From contig SLDG01000041.1 in NCBI GenBank assembly GCA_007125355.1, positions 1 to 40,295 on the forward strand: a stretch of 40,295 bases of DNA. Reading direction: 5' to 3'. The notes under the pieces are model-generated. The model was not told the origin of the DNA. It saw only the letters and a program-made list of their open reading frames with translations, and ran no database searches. Shown here piece after piece: positions 19,210 through 27,715 of the stretch. Both the position numbers and the translations under genes were made by a program. This stretch comes from Balneolales bacterium. GTDB taxonomy: Bacteria > Bacteroidota > Rhodothermia > Balneolales > Cyclonatronaceae. Numbering within the stretch: position 1 is the first letter of the stretch; every line of letters begins with the position of its first letter.

Positions 19210-21696
19210 TTAGTCTGTAACTTCCATCAAAAAAGTCTCTTTAAACGGTTGCCCACCATCTGTTATTCCTTGCAGAACAATTCTGTATCTCGACGGCACA
19301 TCATTTGTCCAGAACAGTACCCGGCCACCGTTAGGTCCGATAGTGAAATCCGGTTCCCAGTGCAATGTAATTCTCTGATCATCTAAGGCTTCAAGTTCTG
19401 GCGTCATAAAACCATACCTCGGAGAGTAAAAGGTTGTAGGTGGGTGATACCCTTGCATATAGGTTCTGAGGAAGCCACGTGATTGATCAGGCCTGCTGAG
19501 ATTGCGTCTTGTGGTTATGCTTATTACACCTCCTGTAGCAACAGAGCCAAATGCGGCTAATTCATGTGCACGGCGATACACATCAATAGTTTGAACATCA
19601 TCGGAGGTCAATGTCCAAAGCATCGACATATCAGTTTGAACACCATCGATATACAATAGTGGATCAGGTGTACCAGATGTGGTTGCTGCACCTGTGTTGA
19701 CTATAATTCTTTGTCCAAAATCTTCACTTCCAACACTTGTTACACCGGGAATTTGAGTTAGTACCTGCTCTAAAGGTAAAGTGCGCAGCCAATCTCTGTC
19801 ATCCATGTTTACACTTTGGCTGCCGGGTGTGGCTATTCTTACATTCCTGTCCATTATGTCTTCTGTGATTCTGTCAGCTGTAATAATTACATCTTCGAGA
19901 ACACCTTCCATCTGAAAATCAAAATGACGCTCTGTAGCAGTTCTTGATGCAGTTGCTCGGTCAGATATAGATTCGTCGCCTAAGGTAGTGGGATCATTTG
20001 TAATATCTCTTTGTACAATTTTAGGTTCATCAGAAGGGTTTACTTGAAACTGCTCATCTAAAACAATAGTAACATTATCTCTGCCTCGCTGTGTATTTGC
20101 TCTTATTTGGATCATTTCAGAAAGCTCGAAATCGAGATTGTTTATAAAAAAGCGGCCTTCTTTGTCTGTTTCGAGAAGATACATTTCTTCCTGATTTGTA
20201 CCATGAGATACAACTACACTTGCTTCGGCTACGGGCCTGCTCCAAAGTTGAGTAAAGACTTGTCCGGAGATGGTAAAGCCGAATTCAGGATTATGATTAA
20301 GGGCAAGCGGTGCATCCCCGGAAAAAATATTCATATTATACGCGCGCCATCCTTGGGTCATAAGTAATAAATCAAGGTACTCATCGGCTTTTGTGTGGCT
20401 GCTGAAGTAAAACCCTGGATCTTCGATAAAGCCGTTAATTTCCGGTTCCAAATATAAGCCAGCAAGTATGTTACTTGCATTGAAATTATAATCATGAATG
20501 GTGTCATCAAAAACTGAAACACTTGCTGTTGCTCCAATGGTATTGCCTGTGTGGTCTTCAAGGAAAAAGCGAAGCGGCACGTCTTCACGCTTTTTAAAAG
20601 AAGGGATGCTACCATCTCTTCTAACTTCCGCATTATTGATAATTAACCTCGGTTTAATATCATCTACATTGTTTTTATTGAAAGCCAGCCGTTCTGTTAC
20701 TGGACGCCCATCTGGCGATAACACCGTAAAATGAACAATACCTGTCGGGAAAAGTGAAGCAGGAATAAAAGAAAAGCCTAAGCCATCTTCAACAGGTATT
20801 CTTGCTACGTGATAGGGGACACCTCTGACATGAGCGAAAATTGTGAAATCCTGATTATCCGGGATACCGCTGCTCCGGGTCTGCACAATAAACTGATCTG
20901 CATTTCTTGTTACTTTCATGTTCATGCCTGTTTCAATAGCAGTCGGTAGTTGAACTACAATTCTGCCGGCATTTGCGGTATATCCCTCGGGATCTTGAGG
21001 TGTAAATGAAAAACTACCCATTCCATTATGAACTGATTCAAATTCAGCAACAGTTTCACCGGCACTATTAAGGATGAAACCGAATACGTCTCTGTGTAAA
21101 CCATCTTTGCCAACCGCTTTAAAAGCAACTCTGTTTGGTACACCTGCAATTAATTGGCCGCCCTCAGGCAAAAATTGAAGGTCAATCTCATGTGAATCTG
21201 TTTGCCTTCTTTCGCGTTCTCTTTGCACACGGCGACTTTCTTCTTCATTGGTATATACTTCAATATTCTTACTGAAAATGTAGGATTCACCAAAGTTAAA
21301 TCCCCATAAAGTATATGCTCTGAGTTGATACGTTCCTCTTTCAACGAGATGTTCATCGAAAGATATACTTCCATGCGCTCTTCCACGATCGAGTCTTTTT
21401 ACGACTCGGTTAATGCGTTCACCCGACGGAGCATGTAAATCAATGTACAAAACCCTGCTAATTCCTGACCGGTATTGATTCGATCCGCTTGTGGCATAGA
21501 CAGAAAACCAAATTCGGTCGCCGTGGTAATACCATTGTCTGTCTGTGTGAACATAAATGCGTTCTCTTGGAATTTCTTCATTAACAACACGGAAATTCTG
21601 AAGAAACGTCTGCTGCTCATTTGTCAACTGAGAGAAAGATGGGTCAATAAGAAATAAAAAAAATATAAAGGGGATTAATTGTAGAATCCTTCGCAT
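19210..21696 (-). CDS. MG2-like / TonB-receptor plug domain protein without a barrel
   Basis: This 828-residue exported protein has a signal peptide (MRRILQLIPFIFFLFLIDPSFS). An alpha-2-macroglobulin MG2-like domain covers about 40-150 (RERIYVHTDRQWYYHGDRIWF is its hallmark). Further beta domains follow, then a carboxypeptidase-regulatory-like domain at about 472-527. A TonB-dependent receptor plug domain lies at about 610-730 (LPLEQVLTQIPGV, PLLYIDGVQTD, GVISITTRR). Only some 100 residues remain after the plug, so no outer-membrane barrel is present. Such plug-only proteins are common in Bacteroidota and their role is unknown. A candidate promoter lies 70 bases upstream. The length and intact frame argue against a truncated receptor. 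Confidence 0.88.
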   Translation of the reverse strand: MRRILQLIPFIFFLFLIDPSFSQLTNEQQTFLQNFRVVNEEIPRERIYVHTDRQWYYHGDRIWFSVYATSGSNQYRSGISRVLYIDLHAPSGERINRVVKRLDRGRAHGSISFDEHLVERGTYQLRAYTLWGFNFGESYIFSKNIEVYTNEEESRRVQRERERRQTDSHEIDLQFLPEGGQLIAGVPNRVAFKAVGKDGLHRDVFGFILNSAGETVAEFESVHNGMGSFSFTPQDPEGYTANAGRIVVQLPTAIETGMNMKVTRNADQFIVQTRSSGIPDNQDFTIFAHVRGVPYHVARIPVEDGLGFSFIPASLFPTGIVHFTVLSPDGRPVTERLAFNKNNVDDIKPRLIINNAEVRRDGSIPSFKKREDVPLRFFLEDHTGNTIGATASVSVFDDTIHDYNFNASNILAGLYLEPEINGFIEDPGFYFSSHTKADEYLDLLLMTQGWRAYNMNIFSGDAPLALNHNPEFGFTISGQVFTQLWSRPVAEASVVVSHGTNQEEMYLLETDKEGRFFINNLDFELSEMIQIRANTQRGRDNVTIVLDEQFQVNPSDEPKIVQRDITNDPTTLGDESISDRATASRTATERHFDFQMEGVLEDVIITADRITEDIMDRNVRIATPGSQSVNMDDRDWLRTLPLEQVLTQIPGVTSVGSEDFGQRIIVNTGAATTSGTPDPLLYIDGVQTDMSMLWTLTSDDVQTIDVYRRAHELAAFGSVATGGVISITTRRNLSRPDQSRGFLRTYMQGYHPPTTFYSPRYGFMTPELEALDDQRITLHWEPDFTIGPNGGRVLFWTNDVPSRYRIVLQGITDGGQPFKETFLMEVTD

Positions 21697-21765
21697 ATAG
21701 CCAATTATTGTTTATTCGATGTAAAAGCTGTATTGCAAGTTATAGCTTTGAAGTGGTTTAAGGGT

Positions 21766-21773
21766 CAAAATTA
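21766..21773 (-). promoter_or_regulatory. Candidate promoter -7 element for the plug-domain gene
   Basis: Read on the minus strand this is TAATTTTG (TAnnTTTG), ending 70 bases upstream of the ATG. No upstream TTTG box at standard spacing. The rest of 21697-21991 shows no ORF or hairpin. Confidence 0.3.
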
Positions 21774-21991
21774 AAAGACCATACGTTTAACAACGTGCAT
21801 GGCCAAATATATGTATAAAATATCCCAAAAATATCTAAAATTGAGGTATTGTTCACTTGCCTGAATAAACCCCGGGAAGAACACGGTTTTGCAAAGCCTT
21901 CTATTAGTCAGAAAAAATGTTGGCATTGGGTTATCACTTTTATATACTTAGCACTTAATGAACAATAATCAACAAATGAATTTTATTTACT

Positions 21992-22819
21992 TTGTTTGAA
22001 TCAACCGACATTATACTAATAAAGTATGGTGGGAATGCCATGCTTAATCCGGATTTGCAAAAGCAGGTTGTTGTTGCTTTGACTGAATTACATTCTCAGG
22101 GGCTTGGCATTGTTCTTGTGCATGGTGGCGGGCCTGAGATTAACAAGCTGCTGAAACTTGCCATGGTTGAAAGTGAGTTTGTAGGCGGACAACGCAAAAC
22201 GTCTGCCGAAGCAATGATATATGTTCAAATGGCACTGCGCGGGCAAGTAAATGGTACGTTGGTTCGTCTGCTAAATAATGCCGGTGTATCAGCTGTTGGG
22301 CTCTCCGGCAAAGATGGCAGCATGGTCATCGCCGAAAAAAGATTTCACGTGCTAAATGTAAATGGCAAAACCGAAAAAGCTGATTTGGGATTTGTTGGAA
22401 ATATCAAGGATATAAATCCCAAATTGATTTTTACACTCATAGAAAACAGCTATTTACCTGTTGTGGCGCCGATTGCAGTCGGAGAAGATGGAATGGATTA
22501 CAATATAAACGCCGATATTTTTGCCGGAAAACTGTCAGCGGCACTCAAGGCAAAAGCGTATGTAAGCCTGACCGATGTTGATGGATTGTATCATGATATT
22601 AATAATCCCGAGTCGAGAATCCCTCAGGCGACCTTACCTGAGTTGCATCAATTTATGAAAGATATTGCAACAGGAGGAATGCTCCCCAAACTGGAGTCCA
22701 TCGCCGTTGCATTACAGGGTGGGGTAAAAGAAGCTCATATTTTTAATGGAACAAAGCCGGATGATCTGAAGCAACAACTGCGGGGTAAGTCAACTTCTGG
22801 TACAAAAATCACCGCTTAG
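21992..22819 (+). CDS. argB: Acetylglutamate kinase (TTG start)
   Basis: A 275-residue amino-acid kinase that phosphorylates N-acetyl-L-glutamate, the second step of arginine synthesis. Signature parts are IKYGGNAM near the N-terminus (ATP-phosphate lysine K11), LVHGGGPEIN (substrate-binding glycine loop), GLSGKDG, NINADIFAGKLSAAL, and SLTDVDGLY followed by GGMLPKLE. The only start in frame that keeps the KYGG strand is TTG at 21992; an in-frame stop lies at 21977. An ATG at 21976, sixteen bases earlier in another frame, reads seven codons and stops at 21999, overlapping the TTG. This is either a real TTG start or an indel. It leads the argB-argC-argJ operon (gaps of 35 and 16 bases). Confidence 0.93.
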   Translation: MFESTDIILIKYGGNAMLNPDLQKQVVVALTELHSQGLGIVLVHGGGPEINKLLKLAMVESEFVGGQRKTSAEAMIYVQMALRGQVNGTLVRLLNNAGVSAVGLSGKDGSMVIAEKRFHVLNVNGKTEKADLGFVGNIKDINPKLIFTLIENSYLPVVAPIAVGEDGMDYNINADIFAGKLSAALKAKAYVSLTDVDGLYHDINNPESRIPQATLPELHQFMKDIATGGMLPKLESIAVALQGGVKEAHIFNGTKPDDLKQQLRGKSTSGTKITA

Positions 22820-22854
22820 AAAACCAATCACTTTTTTACACAAGAGTTTCAATT

Positions 22855-23886
22855 ATGATTAAAGCAGGAATTGCAGGCGCATCAGGTTACACAGGGTCAG
22901 AATTGATTCGATTTTTGATTCAGCACCCTGATGTTGAAATAACATCCGTAACCTCAGAGCGTGCTGCCGGTCAAGCCATAGAATCTATACATCCACAATT
23001 CAGGGGGATGAAAAACATCACCTTGTCTTCCATAAAAGAGTTAGATACAAGTGCGTTGGATGTGCTTTTCCTGGCACTGCCACATAGAGTTTCAATGAAA
23101 TTTGTGGCCGAAAACCATCCAATGAAGTGTCCGGTTATTGATTTATCGGGTGATTTCAGATTAAATGATGCTGATGTATATGAATGCTGGTACGGCGAAA
23201 AGCATCAAAAACCGGATTTGTTAGATTCGGCTGTATTCGGACTGCCTGAGCTTTTCAGAAATCAGATAAAAAATGCAAAACTGGTATCAAATCCGGGATG
23301 TTATCCCACTTCGGCTATTATCCCGCTTGCACCACTGGTAGAAGAGGGATTTATAGACACAAAAACAGTTGTAATTGATGCCAAATCGGGAACTACCGGA
23401 GCGGGAGCCAGTGCAAAAGAAGGAACACATTTCCCGAATGTTCATGATAATTTCAGTGCCTATGGCTTAAAAACACATAGACATACACCTGAAATAGAAA
23501 TGACCATTGACCGCTTTTGCGGGGTTCGCCCAATGGTTCAGTTTACGCCCCACTTGTTACCGATTAACAGGGGGATTTTAACCGCTGTTTATTCTATGCC
23601 TGTAAAAGACATCAATGAAAATAAACTTAGGGAACTTTATGCAGATGTGTATGGAAATGAATATTTTATACGATTGGTTGAACAACCGCCTCAACTAAAA
23701 AATGTTAGAGGTTCAAATTTTTGTGATGTTTACGTTACGCATGACAACAGAACAAATCGTATTATAACCATAAGTGCTATTGACAATCTTGTAAAGGGTG
23801 CAGCAGGGCAGGCAGTGCAGAATATGAATATACTTCTTGGCCTCGATGAAACGGCGGGCTTGACTTTAGCGCCGGTATCACCTTAA
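22855..23886 (+). CDS. argC: N-acetyl-gamma-glutamyl-phosphate reductase
   Basis: A 343-residue NADPH-dependent enzyme that reduces N-acetylglutamyl phosphate to the semialdehyde, the third step of arginine synthesis. The nucleotide-binding motif is GIAGASGYTGSEL (5-17). The catalytic cysteine is C149 in SNPGCYPT. Other family features are IDLSGDFRL (95-103), VFGLPEL (127-133), DAKSGTTGAG and the conserved His-rich KTHRHTPEIE substrate loop. Length and order are normal. It starts 35 bases after argB and runs 16 bases before argJ, with no visible signal of its own. Confidence 0.96.
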   Translation: MIKAGIAGASGYTGSELIRFLIQHPDVEITSVTSERAAGQAIESIHPQFRGMKNITLSSIKELDTSALDVLFLALPHRVSMKFVAENHPMKCPVIDLSGDFRLNDADVYECWYGEKHQKPDLLDSAVFGLPELFRNQIKNAKLVSNPGCYPTSAIIPLAPLVEEGFIDTKTVVIDAKSGTTGAGASAKEGTHFPNVHDNFSAYGLKTHRHTPEIEMTIDRFCGVRPMVQFTPHLLPINRGILTAVYSMPVKDINENKLRELYADVYGNEYFIRLVEQPPQLKNVRGSNFCDVYVTHDNRTNRIITISAIDNLVKGAAGQAVQNMNILLGLDETAGLTLAPVSP

Positions 23887-23902
23887 AAATAACTTACGTG
23901 CT

Positions 23903-25105
23903 ATGCAAAATATATCAGATGTCCGAGGGTTCAAATTCTGGGGTGCTCATACCGGCGTTAAAAACAAGCGAAGAGATTTAGGATTTATTTATTCTGTTAA
24001 ACCGGCATCAGCTGCCGCTGTGTTTACAAAAAATGTTATCGTAGCCGAACCTATAAAAATCAGCCGCGATTCGGTTAAAGATGGCGTATTACAGGCCATT
24101 GTGGTTAATTCAGGCAATGCGAATGCGTGTACCGGCAAGCAGGGCTATGAAGGGGCAAAAGCTATGATTGCCGAAACAGCGAAGCAATTCGATATCCCCG
24201 AATCGCATGTTTTGGTGGCTTCCACCGGCGTAATTGGACGCGAATTTCCCACTGAAAAAATTCTGGATGGAATTAGGGTTAACGCATTGAAAATTTCTGA
24301 CAGAAAAGTGGCAGGCTCATTTCTGGCATCGGCGATTCTTACCACAGATACATTTCCTAAAGAGGGATTTGTGAAGTTTAAAGTGGGTGGGAAAACCATA
24401 AATATGGGCGCCGTAGCAAAAGGCTCTGGGATGATTCATCCCGATATGGGAACAATGCTATGTTTTATTGTTTGTGATGCTGCCATAGATTTCAAGTTGC
24501 TTGATAAGGCGCTAAAAGAGGTCGTAGACCAGACATTTAACATGATTACCGTAGATGGTGATACATCAACCAACGATATGGTCTCCATTATGTGTAATGG
24601 TGAAGCCGGCAATCCGGAAATAACGGAAGAGGGTGCCGATTACAAACTGTTTAAGTCTAAACTCCTTGAATTATGTCACCATTTGGCGCGCTTGATTGTA
24701 TCAGACGGCGAAGGTGCCTCTAAGATTTTAGAGTATATCGTAAAAGGGGCTAAAACCGAGCAGGATGCTCGAAAAATAATACGAACGGTATCGGATTCAT
24801 CGCTCGTAAAAACCGCAATGTTTGGCCGTGACCCTAACTGGGGAAGAATAATCGCAGCAGCCGGACGCTCAGGCATAACGTTTAAACCCGAAAACGTAGA
24901 CTTGTACATTGGCAGTGACGAAGATGTGCAACTGCTTAAGAAAGGCCAACCGTGTCCAGTTGACTTTACCAAACTGAAAAACATGATGAAATCAACCGAC
25001 CTGCGAATTACAATCAACCTAAACGACGGCAAAGCAACCGCCAAAGGCTGGGGCTGCGACCTAAGCTACGAATACGTTCGCATCAACGCGGAGTATACTA
25101 CGTAG
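23903..25105 (+). CDS. argJ: Bifunctional ornithine acetyltransferase / N-acetylglutamate synthase
   Basis: A 400-residue precursor that cleaves itself into alpha and beta chains and recycles the acetyl group from N-acetylornithine to glutamate. The autoprocessing site is KGSGMIHPDMGTML at 173-186; T184 is the N-terminal nucleophile of the beta chain. The usual motif is M-A-T-M-L, so A to G before the nucleophile is a mild change. Other features are NSGNANACTG (69-78), STGVIG (107-112), FGRDPNWGRI and the typical C-terminus INAEYTT. Use of ArgJ implies the cyclic pathway. Whether it also acts as primary acetyl-CoA synthase cannot be told. The last gene of the arg operon; no clear terminator follows. 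Confidence 0.95.
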   Translation: MQNISDVRGFKFWGAHTGVKNKRRDLGFIYSVKPASAAAVFTKNVIVAEPIKISRDSVKDGVLQAIVVNSGNANACTGKQGYEGAKAMIAETAKQFDIPESHVLVASTGVIGREFPTEKILDGIRVNALKISDRKVAGSFLASAILTTDTFPKEGFVKFKVGGKTINMGAVAKGSGMIHPDMGTMLCFIVCDAAIDFKLLDKALKEVVDQTFNMITVDGDTSTNDMVSIMCNGEAGNPEITEEGADYKLFKSKLLELCHHLARLIVSDGEGASKILEYIVKGAKTEQDARKIIRTVSDSSLVKTAMFGRDPNWGRIIAAAGRSGITFKPENVDLYIGSDEDVQLLKKGQPCPVDFTKLKNMMKSTDLRITINLNDGKATAKGWGCDLSYEYVRINAEYTT

Positions 25106-25585
25106 ATATTGGTTTTTTGGGGTTTATTAGGTTGTGAGTTGAACCACTATGGCTCGAAGAATGTGATTACTGTACTAATTCAGCCAACGTTTACTCTCCT
25201 TAAACCATTAAGAAACAAGAAAACCCCTAAATAATCAAGTACATATGCCCTTAGTAAACTTATTGGTTTTATGTCTTTTTTATAAATCATCACACACTTA
25301 AACCATTCGTGTCTTTGAGTCTTGGTGCCTGCCTGCTGCAGGCAGGGTTCAAAAAAAAGGAGATTCTTTGTAAGTATAATAACTAAAAAAACGAAGTTAT
25401 ATACTTGCAATCTCACCGACCCAAAATCCACTCAATACAAGCTTTCGCATTTTACCCGGTTTAATATATCTGATTATTAATAAAGTATTTAATTTGTTAT
25501 ATTTCTTAGCTGTTAAGGATAGAAAAGGGTGTATGTCATCCTAATTATTAATCTTACGAATTGAAATTAGAAATTATTCAGCAAC
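25106..25585. other. Intergenic region between argJ and the racemase cluster
   Basis: About 480 bases without a convincing gene. It holds a near-perfect palindrome at 25328-25346 (CCTGCCTGC-T-GCAGGCAGG) next to CGTGTCTTTGAGTC, a combination typical of dispersed non-coding repeats in Bacteroidota. An 83-codon frame on the minus strand (25180-25431) has no protein-like features. The last 100 bases are AT-rich and probably carry the promoter of the GNAT gene. Confidence 0.5.
25328..25346. repeat. Palindromic repeat
   Basis: Nine-base inverted arms (CCTGCCTGC / GCAGGCAGG) around a single T. It is followed by a run of eight As rather than Ts on the plus strand, so it would terminate only minus-strand transcripts. 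Confidence 0.6.
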
Positions 25586-26035
25586 ATGTTCGACTTTACG
25601 GTTATTAAACCATCTACATATAGAGAAAGCACACACGATCTTACCGAAATTATTAATTTTCTGCATACCCATCTTGGTCAATATGGCGACAATAAAGAGG
25701 ACATTCGTAAATGTCTGAATTACGCTTTAAGTGATGAACCAGGATTTGGTGGGTTTGTAGTAACCGCGCGCGATACGCAAAAAGGTAATTTGGCCGGAGT
25801 TGTTGTAATTAACGATACAGGTATGGAAGGGTACATACCCGAAAATATTTTAGTATACATAGCTGTACATGACGGTTACAGAGGTAAAGGCTTGGGTAAA
25901 AGTCTGATGAAAACCACAATGGAAACAGCAGAGGGAGACATTGCATTACATGTTGAACCGGATAACCCTGCCAGATACCTGTACGAAAAACTTGGCTTTA
26001 CCAATAAATATCTTGAGATGCGCTACACGCGTTAG
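25586..26035 (+). CDS. GNAT family N-acetyltransferase
   Basis: A 149-residue protein with the GNAT fold. Motif A is visible as VYIAVHDGYRGKGLGKSLM; R99-G-K-G-L-G104 binds the pyrophosphate of acetyl-CoA. The C-terminal motif B (ARYLYEKLGFTNKYLEMRY, about 128-147) is also typical. The acceptor is unknown; the stretch NPARYLYEKLGF occurs in amino-acid and small-molecule acetyltransferases. The gene is first of a close set; the racemase-like gene starts two bases after its stop. An amino acid as acceptor fits the neighbourhood but is inference. Confidence 0.85.
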   Translation: MFDFTVIKPSTYRESTHDLTEIINFLHTHLGQYGDNKEDIRKCLNYALSDEPGFGGFVVTARDTQKGNLAGVVVINDTGMEGYIPENILVYIAVHDGYRGKGLGKSLMKTTMETAEGDIALHVEPDNPARYLYEKLGFTNKYLEMRYTR

Positions 26036-26037
26036 TT

Positions 26038-27108
26038 ATGGCCTACTTAAAAGTTTACAGAGATAAATTAAAGCATAATCATGCTTTTTTGTCTGAACTG
26101 TTCAAAAAGAATGACATAGAATGGGGGGCGGTAACCAAATTATTTTGCGGTAACGAAGACCTTATCCGTGAAATAATCAATCTGGGAATTCGCGAAGTAC
26201 ACGACTCCCGTATCAGTAATCTCGCTGTCGTAAAGAAAATCGATCCCGATGTACAGACTGTATATATAAAGCCACCACCAAGGAAAATTATCCCTGATAT
26301 TGTTCGCTTTGCAGACGTAAGTTTCGACTCTGATATTGGCACCATCAAAATGCTTTCGAAAGAGGCTAAGAAGCAGAAGAAAGTCCATAAAATAATCATT
26401 ATGATTGAAATGGGGGACTTACGTGAAGGCGTTGTACGAGAAGACCTTGTAGATTTTTATGAACAAGTTTTCAAACTGCCCAATATTTCCATAAGCGGAA
26501 TCGGAACCAACCTTAACTGCCTGCATGGTGTAATGCCAAATACAGATAAGTTGATTCAGCTCTCTTTGTACAAACAAATAATTGAGTTAAAGTTTAACAA
26601 AAAAATCCCTTACATATCGGGCGGAACATCAGTTACAGTTCCACTTTTGCTGCGGAATCAAATCCCCCATGAAATTAACCATTTCAGAATTGGCGAGTCA
26701 CTTTATTTCGGCCTCGATTTGTTTAGCGGAAAAACTATTGAGGGTATGGAGCCGTCGGTTATGGAGCTCTTCAGTCAAATAATTGAACTTTATGAGAAGC
26801 CGGTAGTCCCAAGTGGCGAACTTGGCAGTAACCCATTTGGTGAGGTTGCTGAGATAGATGAAAAACTCTACGGCAAAACAAGCAACAGGGCTATTATAGA
26901 TGTCGGTTTTCTTGATATTGACCCCAAGTTTTTAATCCCGGTGAATCCTAATGTCGAAATTGTCGATGCAAGCTCAGATATGCTTGTTGTAGATGTTGGG
27001 GAGAATAAGGATGGATATAAAGTAGGGGATATGCTTCGTTTCAGGCTCAAATATATGGGTGCATTGGGAATTATGAACTCAGATTATATCGACAAAATTA
27101 TTGAATAA
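26038..27108 (+). CDS. Alanine/ornithine racemase family PLP-dependent enzyme
   Basis: This 356-residue protein belongs to the COG3457-type alanine/ornithine racemase family, with a PLP-binding TIM barrel. The PLP lysine is K34 in WGAVTKLFCGN; the VTK...GN pattern separates it from classical Alr. Other family features are EVHDSRISNL (53-62), MIEMGDLREGV (122-132), GIGTNLNCLHG, SGGTSVTVPLL, and HFRIGESLYFGLD for phosphate binding. Known members include ornithine racemase of clostridia; many are only called predicted amino-acid racemases. It lies two bases after the GNAT gene and its stop is next to the M23 start, so it is certainly co-transcribed. The nearby argBCJ operon makes ornithine a possible substrate, which is inference. 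Confidence 0.87.
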   Translation: MAYLKVYRDKLKHNHAFLSELFKKNDIEWGAVTKLFCGNEDLIREIINLGIREVHDSRISNLAVVKKIDPDVQTVYIKPPPRKIIPDIVRFADVSFDSDIGTIKMLSKEAKKQKKVHKIIIMIEMGDLREGVVREDLVDFYEQVFKLPNISISGIGTNLNCLHGVMPNTDKLIQLSLYKQIIELKFNKKIPYISGGTSVTVPLLLRNQIPHEINHFRIGESLYFGLDLFSGKTIEGMEPSVMELFSQIIELYEKPVVPSGELGSNPFGEVAEIDEKLYGKTSNRAIIDVGFLDIDPKFLIPVNPNVEIVDASSDMLVVDVGENKDGYKVGDMLRFRLKYMGALGIMNSDYIDKIIE

Positions 27109-27109
27109 G

Positions 27110-27700
27110 ATGTTAAAACCATCCGTTTTTGAATTTCATCCGGTGATGGAATATACGGGTCCGCTTACCGCGATTGACCTTTCAAAAGGATATGACCATT
27201 CGGAAAATGCTCCTGAATTAAGAGGTGCAGGTGGTTATTTGGAGAGGAGAGAAGCAATGTACACTTCGGTACTCTACGGAGGAAAACGGTTCATACACAT
27301 GGGAGTTGACATTTGGGCGCCGCAAGGAGCACGCATTTTTGCATTTGATGACGGGGTGATTTGGGGAGTTCGGGATAATAATAACGAACTTGACTATGGT
27401 CCCACTTTAGTAACTGAACATGAATTTGGCGGAGTGCGTCTTTTCGCTTTACATGGGCATCTAAGCAAAGAGTCTATCATCAAATTGAAGCCCGGCACGC
27501 GATTTTCGAAAGGTGATGTTCTTGGTGTTTTAGGAAGTCGTCAGGAAAACGGCGGTTGGATACCACATTTGCACTTTCAGATTTCAGTAAAAGAACCCGA
27601 TGCCCCTGATATGCCGGGGGTAGTCTCTGAGGAAGAATTGCAGGAAGCTATAAAAATCTATCCTGATCCACGTATTGTACTTGGCCCGTTATATCTGTAA
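27110..27700 (+). CDS. Signal-less M23 (LytM-like) peptidase domain protein
   Basis: I choose the ATG at 27110 (196 residues) one base after the racemase stop; a TTG at 27101 would overlap the stop by eight bases. The M23 fold is visible at about 60-160: HMGVD (H63, D67), ALHGHLS (H115, H117) and PHLHFQ (H153, H155), the zinc ligands and catalytic histidines of lysostaphin-type endopeptidases. There is no signal peptide or membrane segment, so it should be cytosolic, unlike cell-wall hydrolases. The stretch DYGPT...HGHLS...NGGWIPHLHFQ closely resembles the M23 domain found fused between a kinase-like and a class III aminotransferase domain in other bacteria. The substrate is unknown. It is third in the racemase cluster. 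Confidence 0.85.
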   Translation: MLKPSVFEFHPVMEYTGPLTAIDLSKGYDHSENAPELRGAGGYLERREAMYTSVLYGGKRFIHMGVDIWAPQGARIFAFDDGVIWGVRDNNNELDYGPTLVTEHEFGGVRLFALHGHLSKESIIKLKPGTRFSKGDVLGVLGSRQENGGWIPHLHFQISVKEPDAPDMPGVVSEEELQEAIKIYPDPRIVLGPLYL

Positions 27701-27715
27701 ATCTTACCTTAGTTA

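Noticed and set aside
21697-21991. Arginine-repressor (ARG box) site before argB
   Set aside because: The AT-rich stretch around 21805-21825 resembles an ARG box only loosely; I find no pair of matching 18-base boxes.
25180-25431. 83-codon minus-strand frame after argJ
   Set aside because: It crosses a palindromic repeat and low-complexity DNA; no start signal or conserved motif.
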